Shown: positions 24,536-33,024 of the stretch, in pieces
Numbering within the stretch: the first letter of the stretch is position 1
How the letters are laid out: every line of letters begins with the position of its first letter
DNA from: JAVVHE01 sp032249695
Lineage (GTDB): Bacteria; Pseudomonadota; Alphaproteobacteria; Sphingomonadales; Sphingomonadaceae
DNA length: 64,000 bases
Direction: 5' to 3'
Assembly (NCBI GenBank): GCA_032249695.1
Contig: JAVVHE010000006.1
Span: 68,490-132,489 of the forward strand
Translations under genes and position numbers: made by a program
The notes under the pieces: generated by a model
Told to the model about the DNA's origin: nothing
Databases searched by the model: none
Seen by the model: only the letters and a program-made list of their open reading frames with translations

Positions 24536-25191
24536 CGCGCCCCGTCGCGCTCGCGGTCAGCCCGCATCTCGATGACGCCGTGTTTTCGGCTGGCGGCACG
24601 CTCGCCGCGCTGGCCGATGCGGGCTGGCGCGTGGTGGTGGCGACGGTGTTTACTGCAAACGTGCAGAAACCGGATGGCTTCGCGCTCGCCTGTCAGCTCG
24701 ACAAGGGCCTGCCGCCGGACGTGGACTATATGGCGCTCCGCCGCGGCGAGGACCGGGCGGCGTGCGCGATCATCGGAGCCGAGCCGGCGCACCTGCCGCT
24801 GCTCGAAGCCCCGCACCGGCGCTACGGCAGCGCCGCCGAGCTGTTCGGCCCGGTGCGCGCTGGCGACGACCCGCCGATCGCGCAGCTCGTCGTGCGCCTC
24901 GTTGCAACGCTTCGCCCGCAGCGCATCCTCGGCCCGCAGGCGATCGGCGGCCACGTCGACCACGTGCTGACCCGCCGCGCGCTGGAGCGGCTGGGCCACC
25001 GGTGGGAGTCGTGGGCCGACTGGCCCTATGCCGACCGCTCGCCCCCGGTCGGCCCCGGCCACGCCGTCGACCGTGCGCGCAAGCTGAAGGCCTGCGCTGC
25101 CTATGCCAGCCAACTCGGCTTCCAGTTCGGCGGCGCCGACGGCCTCGATGCCCGGCTCGGCGATCGCGAGTGGGTGCTGCCCGTCGGATAG
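24532..25191 (+). CDS. PIG-L family N-deacetylase (MshB-like)
   Basis: 219-residue zinc deacetylase. The metal motif is SPHLDDAVFSAGG (PHxDD, equivalent to AHPDDE) with the third ligand in GGHVDHVLTRRA. Members remove the N-acetyl group from GlcNAc-inositol (MshB), GlcNAc-PI or related aminosugars. GTG 24532 overlaps the glycosyltransferase stop (GTGA). It is the last gene of the operon; the T4SS genes begin 102 bp downstream on the same strand, so read-through is possible. Confidence 0.9.
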   Translation: MTRPVALAVSPHLDDAVFSAGGTLAALADAGWRVVVATVFTANVQKPDGFALACQLDKGLPPDVDYMALRRGEDRAACAIIGAEPAHLPLLEAPHRRYGSAAELFGPVRAGDDPPIAQLVVRLVATLRPQRILGPQAIGGHVDHVLTRRALERLGHRWESWADWPYADRSPPVGPGHAVDRARKLKACAAYASQLGFQFGGADGLDARLGDREWVLPVG

Positions 25192-25293
25192 CTGCATCGG
25201 CGCTTGCGCAGCGCCGCGCTTTGGCGTTTCCTCGCGGTCGAGAGGGACGGCCGCCCGGGCGGGAGCCGGCGGCATCGACGGGGGAGGTGAGCC

Positions 25294-25944
25294 ATGCGCC
25301 GCACTGCGGGGATCGCGACGACCACGCGCCGCTGCCGGGCGGTGCTGGCGCTGATGGCGATCGCAGCCGCCACGCCAGCCGCGGCGCAGGTCTATGAGGT
25401 CGGCGACGACGGCTCGCTCAGCGTCCGCAGCGGGGCGGGCGCGGTCAGCTGGAGCGACGCTCGGGCGGCCGCCGTCCCAACCGGCGCAACGCCCGCCCGG
25501 ACCGCGCTCGCCGCCCCGGTCGCGGTGCCCGCAGCGGCTCCGGCCGCCTTCCGCCCCGCGCTCGCCGCGTCGTCGGTCAGGCACGGAGTCGACCCGGCGC
25601 TCTTGGAAGCCGTCGTGTGGCAGGAGAGCCGCTGGCGCGCGCAGGCCGTCTCGCGCAGGGGCGCAGTCGGCCTTACGCAGCTGATGCCCGGCACCGCCCG
25701 CGACTTGGGCGTCGCCGACGCGCGCGACCCCGCAGCCAATCTCGATGGCGGCGCGCGCTATTTGCGCCAGATGCTCGCTCGCTTCGGCGGCGATCTCGTG
25801 AAGGCGCTCGCGGCCTACAATGCCGGTCCGCGCCGGGTCGAGCGGGCAGGCGGGGTGCCGCCCATCGCGCAGACGCAAAACTACGTGGCAGCCGTGCTTG
25901 CGCGGCTCGCTAATCAGGTTCCGGCGCTCGGACGAACGCGCTAG
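25294..25944 (+). CDS. virB1: lytic transglycosylase, VirB1-like
   Basis: 216-residue secreted SLT-type muramidase. A signal peptide ends at 'PAAAQ'. The catalytic Glu is in 'EAVVWQESRWRAQAVSRRGAVG' (ES motif), followed by LTQLMPGTARDLG and 'AAYNAGPRRVERAGG'. It opens holes in peptidoglycan for the type IV secretion genes that follow directly. ATG 25294 follows GGGGAGG. Confidence 0.88.
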   Translation: MRRTAGIATTTRRCRAVLALMAIAAATPAAAQVYEVGDDGSLSVRSGAGAVSWSDARAAAVPTGATPARTALAAPVAVPAAAPAAFRPALAASSVRHGVDPALLEAVVWQESRWRAQAVSRRGAVGLTQLMPGTARDLGVADARDPAANLDGGARYLRQMLARFGGDLVKALAAYNAGPRRVERAGGVPPIAQTQNYVAAVLARLANQVPALGRTR

Positions 25945-25988
25945 AGGGGTTGGGGGCCGCGGCGGACCGTGGCGGAGGGAGCGAGTTG

Positions 25989-26288
25989 ATGCGGAACCGC
26001 GCGGCCGGCGGCGTTGCCGTCCTCATCGCAGCGATGCCGGGCGCGGCGTGGGCCGATCCGCAGGGGTCGGGCCCGATCGTCGGTGCGCTGACGTGGATCC
26101 AGGACACGTTGATGGGCCAGGTCGCGACGACGGTCGCGGTGATCGCGGTGGCGATGGTCGGCTTCATGATGCTGACCGGCCGCATGAACTGGCGCTTCGG
26201 CGCGACGGTCATCGTCGGCTGCTTCGTGCTGTTCGGCGCAGCCTCGATCGTTGCCGGCATCCAGGGCGCGGCGCGCGCGGCGGGGTGA
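25989..26288 (+). CDS. virB2: TrbC/VirB2-type pilin
   Basis: 99 residues: a signal peptide ending near 'GAAWA', then two hydrophobic helices ('VATTVAVIAVAMVGFMMLTG' and 'ATVIVGCFVLFGAASIVAGI') separated by a short basic loop (RMNWRFG). This is the VirB2 major pilin layout. ATG 25989 is preferred to the upstream start because it opens the signal peptide. virB3 follows 2 bp later. Confidence 0.88.
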   Translation: MRNRAAGGVAVLIAAMPGAAWADPQGSGPIVGALTWIQDTLMGQVATTVAVIAVAMVGFMMLTGRMNWRFGATVIVGCFVLFGAASIVAGIQGAARAAG

Positions 26289-26290
26289 CG

Positions 26291-26569
26291 ATGCTTGCGC
26301 GCTCGCCCGTATTCCGCGCGCTGACCCGCCCGCAGATGCTGGGCGGCGTCACCTACAGCTTCTTCATCCTGAACGTCGCGGTGACGACCGAGGCGTTCCT
26401 CATCACGCGCAATTTCTGGGCGCTGCCCGTGGCCCTGCTGGTGCATTCGGCTGGCTATCTCGCGTGCCTGCGCGAGCCGCGCGTGTTCGATCTGTGGCTG
26501 ACCAAAGTGCGCCTGTGCCCCCGCGTGCCGAACTTCCGGCGCTGGGGCTGCAACAGCTACGCGCCGTGA
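26291..26569 (+). CDS. virB3: VirB3 family inner-membrane protein
   Basis: 92 residues with the typical 'VFRALTRPQMLGGVTYSFFI' start, two closely spaced membrane segments and 'FDLWLTKVRLCP' near the end. It assembles with VirB4 at the inner membrane. Its stop overlaps the virB4 GTG start. Confidence 0.9.
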   Translation: MLARSPVFRALTRPQMLGGVTYSFFILNVAVTTEAFLITRNFWALPVALLVHSAGYLACLREPRVFDLWLTKVRLCPRVPNFRRWGCNSYAP

Positions 26570-28977
26570 CGCGTCCCGCTCTCTGGGCGCGCAAGGAAGC
26601 CAGGGCAGGCGCGCGCCTGCCCTATGCCGCGCACGCCGACGACTCCACGCTCAGCCTGCGCGACGGCGCGCTGATGCAGTCGCTGATGGTCGGCGGGCTG
26701 CCGTTCGAGACCGAGGACAGCGACCAGCTCAACCACATGCTCGGCGTGCGCGAGGTGATGCTGCGCGGCTCGCTCGATGCGCGCTTCGTGCTCTACCACC
26801 ACATCATCCGGCGGCGCGTCGCGGTGGCTCCGGCGGGCGGGTTCGATCAGCCGTTCGCCGCCGAGCTCGACCGGCAGTGGCGCGCGCGGCTGGGCGGCCG
26901 CCGCCTGTTCGTGAACGAGCAGTTCGTGACCGTCGTCCGCCGCCCGCCGCGCGGCAAGACGGGCCTGCCCGAGCGGCTGGGTCGTCTGCTGCGGCGGCGC
27001 GGCGGGGATGAGGTCGATCCCACCGCGCTGCGCGAGCTCGACGCGGCGGTCGGAGCGCTGCTCGCAAATCTCGGCGGCTACGAGGCGCGGCGCTTGAGCT
27101 GTTACGAGACCGCAGCGGGACGCTGTTCGGAGCCGCTCGAGCTGCTGTCAGCACTCTACAACGGCGAGATGCGCCCGGTCCTGGTGCCGCCAGCGGCCAC
27201 CGAACTTGGGCACCACATCCCCTACCGGCGTCTCAGTTTCGGGCTCGACGCGCTCGAGCTCAACGGAGCGGGAGGGCGGCAGTTTGCGGGCGCGCTCAGC
27301 CTTAAGGACTATCCCGCGGCGACGCGTCCGGGCGTGCTCGATGGCGTGCTGCGCCTGTCGGCCGAGTGCGTGCTGACGAGCAGCTTCGCCCCCGCCGACC
27401 GCCAGACCGCGCGCGAGCGGATCGATCTCGCGCTGCGCCGCCTGCGCGCGACCGACGACGAGCTGGCGACCGAGCGGCGCGAGATGCTGGCAGCGAAGGA
27501 CGCGCTGGTGAGCGGCCAGACCGCGTTCGGCGACCATCATCTGTCGCTGCTGATCCGCGCGCCGGATCTCGCGACGCTCGATCGCGCGATGGCCGAGGGC
27601 GCGTCGGTGCTGGCCGATATCGGCGCGGTCGCGGTGCGCGAGGACGTGAATCTGGAGCCTGCCTTCTGGGCGCAGTTCCCGGGGAACGAAGCCTATGCGG
27701 TGCGCCGCGCGCTCGTCTCCACCGCCAACGCCGCTGGCTTCCTGTCGCTGCACGGCTTCCCGCTCGGCCGCGCCGAGGGCAACCACTGGGGCCCGGCGGT
27801 GACGCTGTTCGAAACGACCAGCGCGACGCCCTACTTCTTCAACTTTCACACGGGCGACCTCGGCCACTTCACGATCATCGGCCCGTCCGGATCGGGGAAG
27901 ACCGTGGTGCTGAACTTCCTCGCGGCGCAGGCGCAGAAGATCGCGCCGCAGACCGTCCTGTTCGACAAGGACCGGGGGAGCGAGATTTTCGTCCGCGCGC
28001 TCGGCGGCCACTATGCAGTGCTGCGGCCCGGCGAGCCGACCGGCTTCAACCCGCTCGCGCTCTCCGATACGCCCGCCAACCGCGCGTTCCTGGCGGACTG
28101 GCTTGGTGCGCTGCTCCAGCCAACGGGGCCGGAGGAGGAGAAGCTGATCGCGGCCGCGGTCGACACGGCCTACGACCACGATCCGCGCTTCCGCCGCCTG
28201 CGCTATCTGCGCGAGCTGCTGGCAGGCGCGCGGCGGCCCGAGGAGGGCGATCTCGCCAGCCGTCTGGCACCGTGGATCGGCAGCGGCCCCAACGCCTGGG
28301 CCTTCGACAACGCCAGCGACGCGCTCGACCTGTCCGAGCGGGTGGTGGGCTTCGACCTGACCGAACTGCTCGATACCCCCGCGCTGCGCACGCCGGTGCT
28401 GCTCTATCTGTTCCACCGCATCGACGAGCGGCTGACCGGCGACCCGGCGATGATCCTGATCGACGAGGGCTGGAAGGCGCTGGACGACCCCGTATTCGCC
28501 GCGCGCATCCGTGACTGGCTGAAAACGCTGAGGAAGCGGAACGCGATCGTCGGCTTCGGCACCCAGTCGGCGCGCGACGCCTTGGACAGCCGGATCGCGA
28601 GCGCCATCGTCGAGCAGACCGCGACGCAGATCTTCATGCCCAACAGCCGCGCACGCGAGGAGGATTATTGCGGCGGCTTCGGCCTCAGCGCGCACGAGCT
28701 TGAGCTGATCCGCGCGCTGCCCGCGCACAGCCGCTGCTTCCTGGTGCGCCACGCCAACCATTCGGTGGTGATCCGGCTCGATCTCGGCGGCATGGCCGAA
28801 CTGCTGACGGTGCTGTCGGGCCGCGAGGCGACCGTGCGCCAGCTCGATGCGCTGCGCCGCGCGCACGGTGACGATCCCGCCCGCTGGTATGCCGCGCTGA
28901 CGGGTGCGCCGTGGCGCGGGGCCGATGCCGGGGTGGGCGGCGCCGCGCCCGCCGCGTGGGCGGAGGCTGCCCAATAA
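26566..28977 (+). CDS. virB4: VirB4-type secretion ATPase
   Basis: 803-residue ATPase that powers pilus and channel assembly. The N-terminal CagE/TrbE domain is followed by the ATPase domain with Walker A GPSGSGKT and Walker B 'AMILIDEGWKAL'. GTG 26566 overlaps the virB3 stop (GTGA). Its TAA stop shares an A with the ATG of the next gene (TAATG). Confidence 0.93.
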   Translation: MTRPALWARKEARAGARLPYAAHADDSTLSLRDGALMQSLMVGGLPFETEDSDQLNHMLGVREVMLRGSLDARFVLYHHIIRRRVAVAPAGGFDQPFAAELDRQWRARLGGRRLFVNEQFVTVVRRPPRGKTGLPERLGRLLRRRGGDEVDPTALRELDAAVGALLANLGGYEARRLSCYETAAGRCSEPLELLSALYNGEMRPVLVPPAATELGHHIPYRRLSFGLDALELNGAGGRQFAGALSLKDYPAATRPGVLDGVLRLSAECVLTSSFAPADRQTARERIDLALRRLRATDDELATERREMLAAKDALVSGQTAFGDHHLSLLIRAPDLATLDRAMAEGASVLADIGAVAVREDVNLEPAFWAQFPGNEAYAVRRALVSTANAAGFLSLHGFPLGRAEGNHWGPAVTLFETTSATPYFFNFHTGDLGHFTIIGPSGSGKTVVLNFLAAQAQKIAPQTVLFDKDRGSEIFVRALGGHYAVLRPGEPTGFNPLALSDTPANRAFLADWLGALLQPTGPEEEKLIAAAVDTAYDHDPRFRRLRYLRELLAGARRPEEGDLASRLAPWIGSGPNAWAFDNASDALDLSERVVGFDLTELLDTPALRTPVLLYLFHRIDERLTGDPAMILIDEGWKALDDPVFAARIRDWLKTLRKRNAIVGFGTQSARDALDSRIASAIVEQTATQIFMPNSRAREEDYCGGFGLSAHELELIRALPAHSRCFLVRHANHSVVIRLDLGGMAELLTVLSGREATVRQLDALRRAHGDDPARWYAALTGAPWRGADAGVGGAAPAAWAEAAQ

Positions 28978-30875
28978 TGCCGTGCCCGGCGCTGTCGGCG
29001 AGCGGGGGCGGAGCGATCTCCGCAGCGCTGAAGGTCATCGATTGCCAGACTGGCGCCGCAGTCGAGCTCGCCTTCGCGCGGCTGTTCGGCCCGGCGGGCG
29101 CGCTGACGCAGGCGCTGACCGTGGCGCTCACCATCTACGTCGCGCTGTTCGCGCTGGCGCTGCTATCGGGGCGCGCCGGGCTCAGCGCGCGCATGATGGC
29201 GCCGCGGCTGCTGACGATCGGGCTGGTGCTGACCTTCGTCACCAGCTGGGCGGCCTATCAGTCGGTCGTGTGGCAGCTTTTGACCGCAGCGCCCGACGAG
29301 GTGGCGCGCGCGCTCCTGGGATCGGGCGGCAGCGCGACCGAGCTGTTCGCCTCGCGGCTGGACGCCCTGTTCGCGATCCTCGCGCAGACCGCGCAGCTGT
29401 CGGCGGCCGCCCCGGCGGTGGCGGGGGCGGCCGCCGCGCCCGCGGTGATGGGCAGCGCCCCCAAGCCCGCGGACCTGCTGTGGCTGTCGGCGCTGATGCT
29501 GCTGCTCGGCACGGCGGGGGTGCTGATCGCGGCGCGGATCGCGCTGGCGGCGGTGCTGGCGATCGGGCCGGTGTTCATCGTCTGCGGGCTGTTCGGCGCA
29601 ACCCGGGGGCTGTTCGCGGGCTGGCTGAAGCTCGCAGTGATGCTGGCGCTGACGCCGCTGTTCGCGGTGCTGTTGGGCGGCGGCACGCTGGCGCTGTCGG
29701 CGCCGCTCGTGGCGGCGCTCGCTGTCTCGGGCGGGCGCGTGTCGCTTGAGCTTGCGGCGAGCTTCGCGCTGGCGGCGTTTGTCTATCTGGCGCTGATGCT
29801 GCTGGCGCTGCGGGCGTCGGCGATGATCGTCTCGGGCTGGCGCATCGGCGGGCGTGATCGAGCCGGGCGGGATGACGCCGCGACCGGCCCGGGCGCGACG
29901 GCCTTGCTGGCCGGTGACGCCGCGGCTGCGGCTGCCGGCAGCGACGAGGCCCGCGTGCGCCAGCTGGTCCGTTCGCTGGCACCGATCGCCGGGGGGGCGG
30001 CCGGCGCGGCGGGCGACGGCGGGCCGGGCGTCATTGACCGTCGCCGCAGCACGGTCGTCGCCGCGCCCGACGCAGCCGCGCCCGCTCCCGCGCCGGTCGA
30101 CCCCGGCGCCCGCGATCCGCGCCTGCGCCCGCTCGGCCGTCGCTTCCGCGCGCCCGTTGCCGCCGCCGCGGTGATCGCCGCGCTGGCGCTCGGTCACCCG
30201 CCGGCGGCGCGCGCTGAGGGGCGCATCCGCACGCTGGCCTACGGCGCCGACCAGATCGTGACGGTCAGCGGCACGCGCGGCATCCAGACGATGATCGAGT
30301 TCGCGCCCGACGAGCGCATCGAGAATATCGCGGTCGGGGACAGCGCGATGTGGCAGGTCACGCCCAACAAGCGCGCCAACCTCGTGTTCCTGAAGCCGCT
30401 CGCTCCGGGTGCGCGCACCAACATGACGGTGGTGACCGACCGGCGGCGCTATCTGTTCGATCTGCGCACCGCCCCGCCGCGCGCGTTGCCGATCTACGCG
30501 ATCCGCTTCACCTACCCGCAGGAGAGGATCGAACTGCCGCCACCGCCTCCGCCACCCGCACCCAAGCCCCAACCCACGCTGAACGAGCGCTGGATTGCGA
30601 AGGGCGACGCCAAGCTGCTGCCTGTACGCGTCTATGACGACGGGGATAGCACGTTCATGGCGTGGGCTCCGTCGGCCGAGCTGCCAGCGGTGCTTGCGGT
30701 TGGAGCCGACGGGCAGGAGGGGCCGGTCAACGCAACGATGCGCGACGGCGTGCTGGTGATCGAGGGCGTGGCCCCACGCTATGTGCTGCGGATCGGCAGG
30801 GCGGTCGCGACACTGGTCAACGGCGGCCCGCCGCGCGCCGCCGCCGCTGCTGCCCCGGGCCAGGCAGGCGGCTGA
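28977..30875 (+). CDS. virB6-virB9: VirB6-VirB9 fusion
   Basis: One 632-residue ORF that joins two normally separate proteins. Residues about 1-300 are a VirB6/TrbL polytopic membrane protein and about 300-388 its cytoplasmic tail ending in 'LGRRFRAP'. Directly after this comes 'AAAAVIAALALGHPPAARA' (about 391-410), a Sec signal peptide with an AxA site, and then a complete VirB9 ('TLAYGADQIVTVSGTRGIQT', Pro-rich linker near 520, 'LLPVRVYDDGDSTFMAWAP'). A GTG inside the signal peptide (about 30172) could start a shorter VirB9. A run of seven G near 29990 is a possible indel site, but codon use stays normal through the join. Confidence 0.85.
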   Translation: MPCPALSASGGGAISAALKVIDCQTGAAVELAFARLFGPAGALTQALTVALTIYVALFALALLSGRAGLSARMMAPRLLTIGLVLTFVTSWAAYQSVVWQLLTAAPDEVARALLGSGGSATELFASRLDALFAILAQTAQLSAAAPAVAGAAAAPAVMGSAPKPADLLWLSALMLLLGTAGVLIAARIALAAVLAIGPVFIVCGLFGATRGLFAGWLKLAVMLALTPLFAVLLGGGTLALSAPLVAALAVSGGRVSLELAASFALAAFVYLALMLLALRASAMIVSGWRIGGRDRAGRDDAATGPGATALLAGDAAAAAAGSDEARVRQLVRSLAPIAGGAAGAAGDGGPGVIDRRRSTVVAAPDAAAPAPAPVDPGARDPRLRPLGRRFRAPVAAAAVIAALALGHPPAARAEGRIRTLAYGADQIVTVSGTRGIQTMIEFAPDERIENIAVGDSAMWQVTPNKRANLVFLKPLAPGARTNMTVVTDRRRYLFDLRTAPPRALPIYAIRFTYPQERIELPPPPPPPAPKPQPTLNERWIAKGDAKLLPVRVYDDGDSTFMAWAPSAELPAVLAVGADGQEGPVNATMRDGVLVIEGVAPRYVLRIGRAVATLVNGGPPRAAAAAAPGQAGG

Positions 30876-31993
30876 TGCGCGGTGCACTTCCAGGGGGAAG
30901 CGTCGCCACCGATCCGCGTCCGGCGCTTGGGCTCGATGCGCTCGAAGCCGCGCAGGAGATACGCTATCCGCAGGTCGCGGCGCGCGGCGGTGCGGGCGAC
31001 TGGGGCGTGCTCGCTGCAGGCGGGGTGATCGCGGTGCTGCTTGGTGCGCTCACCTTCAACTCGCTTCGGCGCGTCCCGGAGCCGCGCACCGCTGCCGTCC
31101 AGCCCGCCCCGGTGCCGAATCCCGCGCCCGCCGCCAATGCACCTGCGCCGCAGCCCGTCCCGGCCCTCCTCCAACCCGCGCCGCCGGTGCAGCAGCCTCA
31201 GTCGCAGCCGCTCGCCCAGCCCGCGCGCGTGGTGACCGTGGTGCAGCCCGCCGCCGGCAGCGAGCGTGCGCCGGTGCTCGTGTTCGACAACGCCGGACCG
31301 GTTGCCTCCGCCACCGCTCCCGGCGTCGCCGCGCCGCCGATCGGAGCCGCTGCCGCGCCGCCCAAGGCTCCAGCCACCGACCTCACCGCCGAGGAGCTGT
31401 TCGCGCGGCGCATCGGCGGCGAGGGTGCGACCGCGAGCGCCACGCGCATCGACAATCCCGCGACCACCGTCGCGCAGGGCACGCTGATGAGCGCGGTGCT
31501 TGAAACCGCGCTCGATAGCGACACGCCGGGCTTCGTGCGCGCGGTTATCAGCCGCGACGTGCGCGGCTTCGACGGCTCTGCGGTCCTAGTGCCGCGTGGC
31601 AGCCATGTGATCGGCCAGTATAAGAGCGGGCTTGCCGTCGGGCAGACGCGCGCCTTCATCCTGTGGACGCGACTAATCAGGCCCGATGGCGTTTCGATCG
31701 ACCTCGCCTCGCCCGCCACCGATTCGGCCGGGCGTAACGGGCTGACCGGCAAGGTTGACAGCCACTTCGTCAAACGCTTCAGCGGCGCGATCCTGCTGTC
31801 GCTGATCCCGGCCGTAGGGCAGGCGATCGGTGGCGGCGGCACTTCGATCGTGCTCGCCGGGCCGCAGCAGGCGGTCGGCTCGGCCGCATCGCAGAACCTC
31901 AGCATCCCGCCCACGGTGCGCGTGGCGCAGGGCGCGCCGATCCGCATCTTCGTTGCGCGCGACCTCGATTTCTCGACCGCCTCGCTTCCCTGA
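30875..31993 (+). CDS. virB10: VirB10-type T4SS scaffold protein
   Basis: 372 residues. A cytoplasmic N-terminus, one membrane helix ('WGVLAAGGVIAVLLGALTF', about 49-67), a long Pro/Ala/Gln-rich periplasmic linker (about 75-170), then the TrbI/VirB10 beta-barrel domain ('AVLETALDSDTPGFVRAVIS', 'VLVPRGSHVIGQYKSGL'). It spans both membranes in characterised systems. The start overlaps the upstream stop as TGATG. Confidence 0.92.
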   Translation: MRGALPGGSVATDPRPALGLDALEAAQEIRYPQVAARGGAGDWGVLAAGGVIAVLLGALTFNSLRRVPEPRTAAVQPAPVPNPAPAANAPAPQPVPALLQPAPPVQQPQSQPLAQPARVVTVVQPAAGSERAPVLVFDNAGPVASATAPGVAAPPIGAAAAPPKAPATDLTAEELFARRIGGEGATASATRIDNPATTVAQGTLMSAVLETALDSDTPGFVRAVISRDVRGFDGSAVLVPRGSHVIGQYKSGLAVGQTRAFILWTRLIRPDGVSIDLASPATDSAGRNGLTGKVDSHFVKRFSGAILLSLIPAVGQAIGGGGTSIVLAGPQQAVGSAASQNLSIPPTVRVAQGAPIRIFVARDLDFSTASLP

Positions 31994-32967
31994 TGACTAC
32001 CGCCGCCGAGGTCGTGCCGCTGCCGGAAGGCGTTTATCTGTCGGCGCATCTCGCGCCCTTCCAGCCGTGGCTGGCGCGCGAGGACGTGAGCGAAGTGATG
32101 GTCAACCGACCCGGCGAGCTGTGGGTCGACGGAGCGGGCGGCATGGCGCGGGTCGACGCGCCCGCGGTCGACGATCGGCTGCTCGAGCGCCTCGCCCAGC
32201 AGATCGCGCGCGCCAGCCACCAGGGCATCAACCGCGAGCGGCCGCTGCTCGCCGCGACACTGCCCGACGGCGCGCGCGTGCAGGTCGCGGCCCCGCCCGC
32301 GACCCGCGAGCATTGGGCGCTCGCCATCCGCCGCCACCGCGTCGCCGACGTCCCACTCGACGCCTACGACCGCGGGCCGATCGCGCCGCCACCGCCGCCC
32401 GCCTGGCGCCGTCAAAGCCCGCACGCCGATCCGGTCGGCTTCCTGAAAGCGGCCGCGGCGGCTCGCGCGACGATCCTCATCAGCGGCGGCACCTCCTCGG
32501 GCAAGACCACGTTCCTCAATGCGCTGATGCGCGAGGTACCAAGGCGTGAGCGGATCATCCTGGTGGAGGACACACCCGAGATCCGGCTGAGCCACCGCAA
32601 TGCGCTCGGTCTCGTCGCCGTGCGCGGTGAACTGGGCGAAGCCAGGGTCACCACCGACGACCTCCTCCAGGCGAGCCTCCGGATGCGCCCCGACCGCATC
32701 GTTCTGGGCGAGCTGCGCGGGCGCGAGGCGGTCAGCTTCCTGCGCGCGATCAACACCGGCCACCCCGGCAGCTTCTCGACGATCCACGCCAACAGCCCGA
32801 CCAAGGCGCTCGACCAGCTGGCGCTGATGGTGATGCAGACCGGTCTCGGCCTCAGCCGCGCGGAGACGATCGTTTATGCGCGATCGGTCATCGACGTGGT
32901 GGTGCAGCTGGAGCTGGCAGACGGCGAGCGCCGGATCGCCGAAATCCTGATCGCCGACGGAGCATAG
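31993..32967 (+). CDS. virB11: VirB11-type hexameric ATPase
   Basis: 324 residues of the secretion NTPase superfamily: Walker A 'ISGGTSSGKTTFLNAL', Asp box 'RIILVEDTPEIRL', Walker B region 'RMRPDRIVLGELRGREAVSF', and His box 'HPGSFSTIHANS'. It is the last of seven contiguous virB genes. No VirD4 coupling protein, relaxase, VirB5, VirB7 or VirB8 follows. Confidence 0.93.
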   Translation: MTTAAEVVPLPEGVYLSAHLAPFQPWLAREDVSEVMVNRPGELWVDGAGGMARVDAPAVDDRLLERLAQQIARASHQGINRERPLLAATLPDGARVQVAAPPATREHWALAIRRHRVADVPLDAYDRGPIAPPPPPAWRRQSPHADPVGFLKAAAAARATILISGGTSSGKTTFLNALMREVPRRERIILVEDTPEIRLSHRNALGLVAVRGELGEARVTTDDLLQASLRMRPDRIVLGELRGREAVSFLRAINTGHPGSFSTIHANSPTKALDQLALMVMQTGLGLSRAETIVYARSVIDVVVQLELADGERRIAEILIADGA

Positions 32968-33024
32968 CAGCTGCGCGGGCACCGCGGCTTGGCGCGGGCG
33001 CGGCCGGCGCGTAGCAGCGGCAAC

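Noticed and set aside
15127..25191. Complete mycothiol or bacillithiol pathway
   Set aside because: No MshC/MshD-like or BshC-like gene is present, and Ino1 is not part of bacillithiol synthesis.
29854..30174. Alternative VirB6 reading with one G fewer, ending in a TGA that overlaps a GTG
   Set aside because: The overlap would look tidy, but that frame is Arg/Pro-rich with poor third-position bias, while the fusion frame keeps a typical VirB6 tail. Kept as a check of the seven-G run.
29163..30887. 574-codon minus-strand frame opposite the VirB6-VirB9 fusion
   Set aside because: Composition is Arg/His/Gln-rich with no known motif; the plus strand carries clear VirB6 and VirB9 domains.
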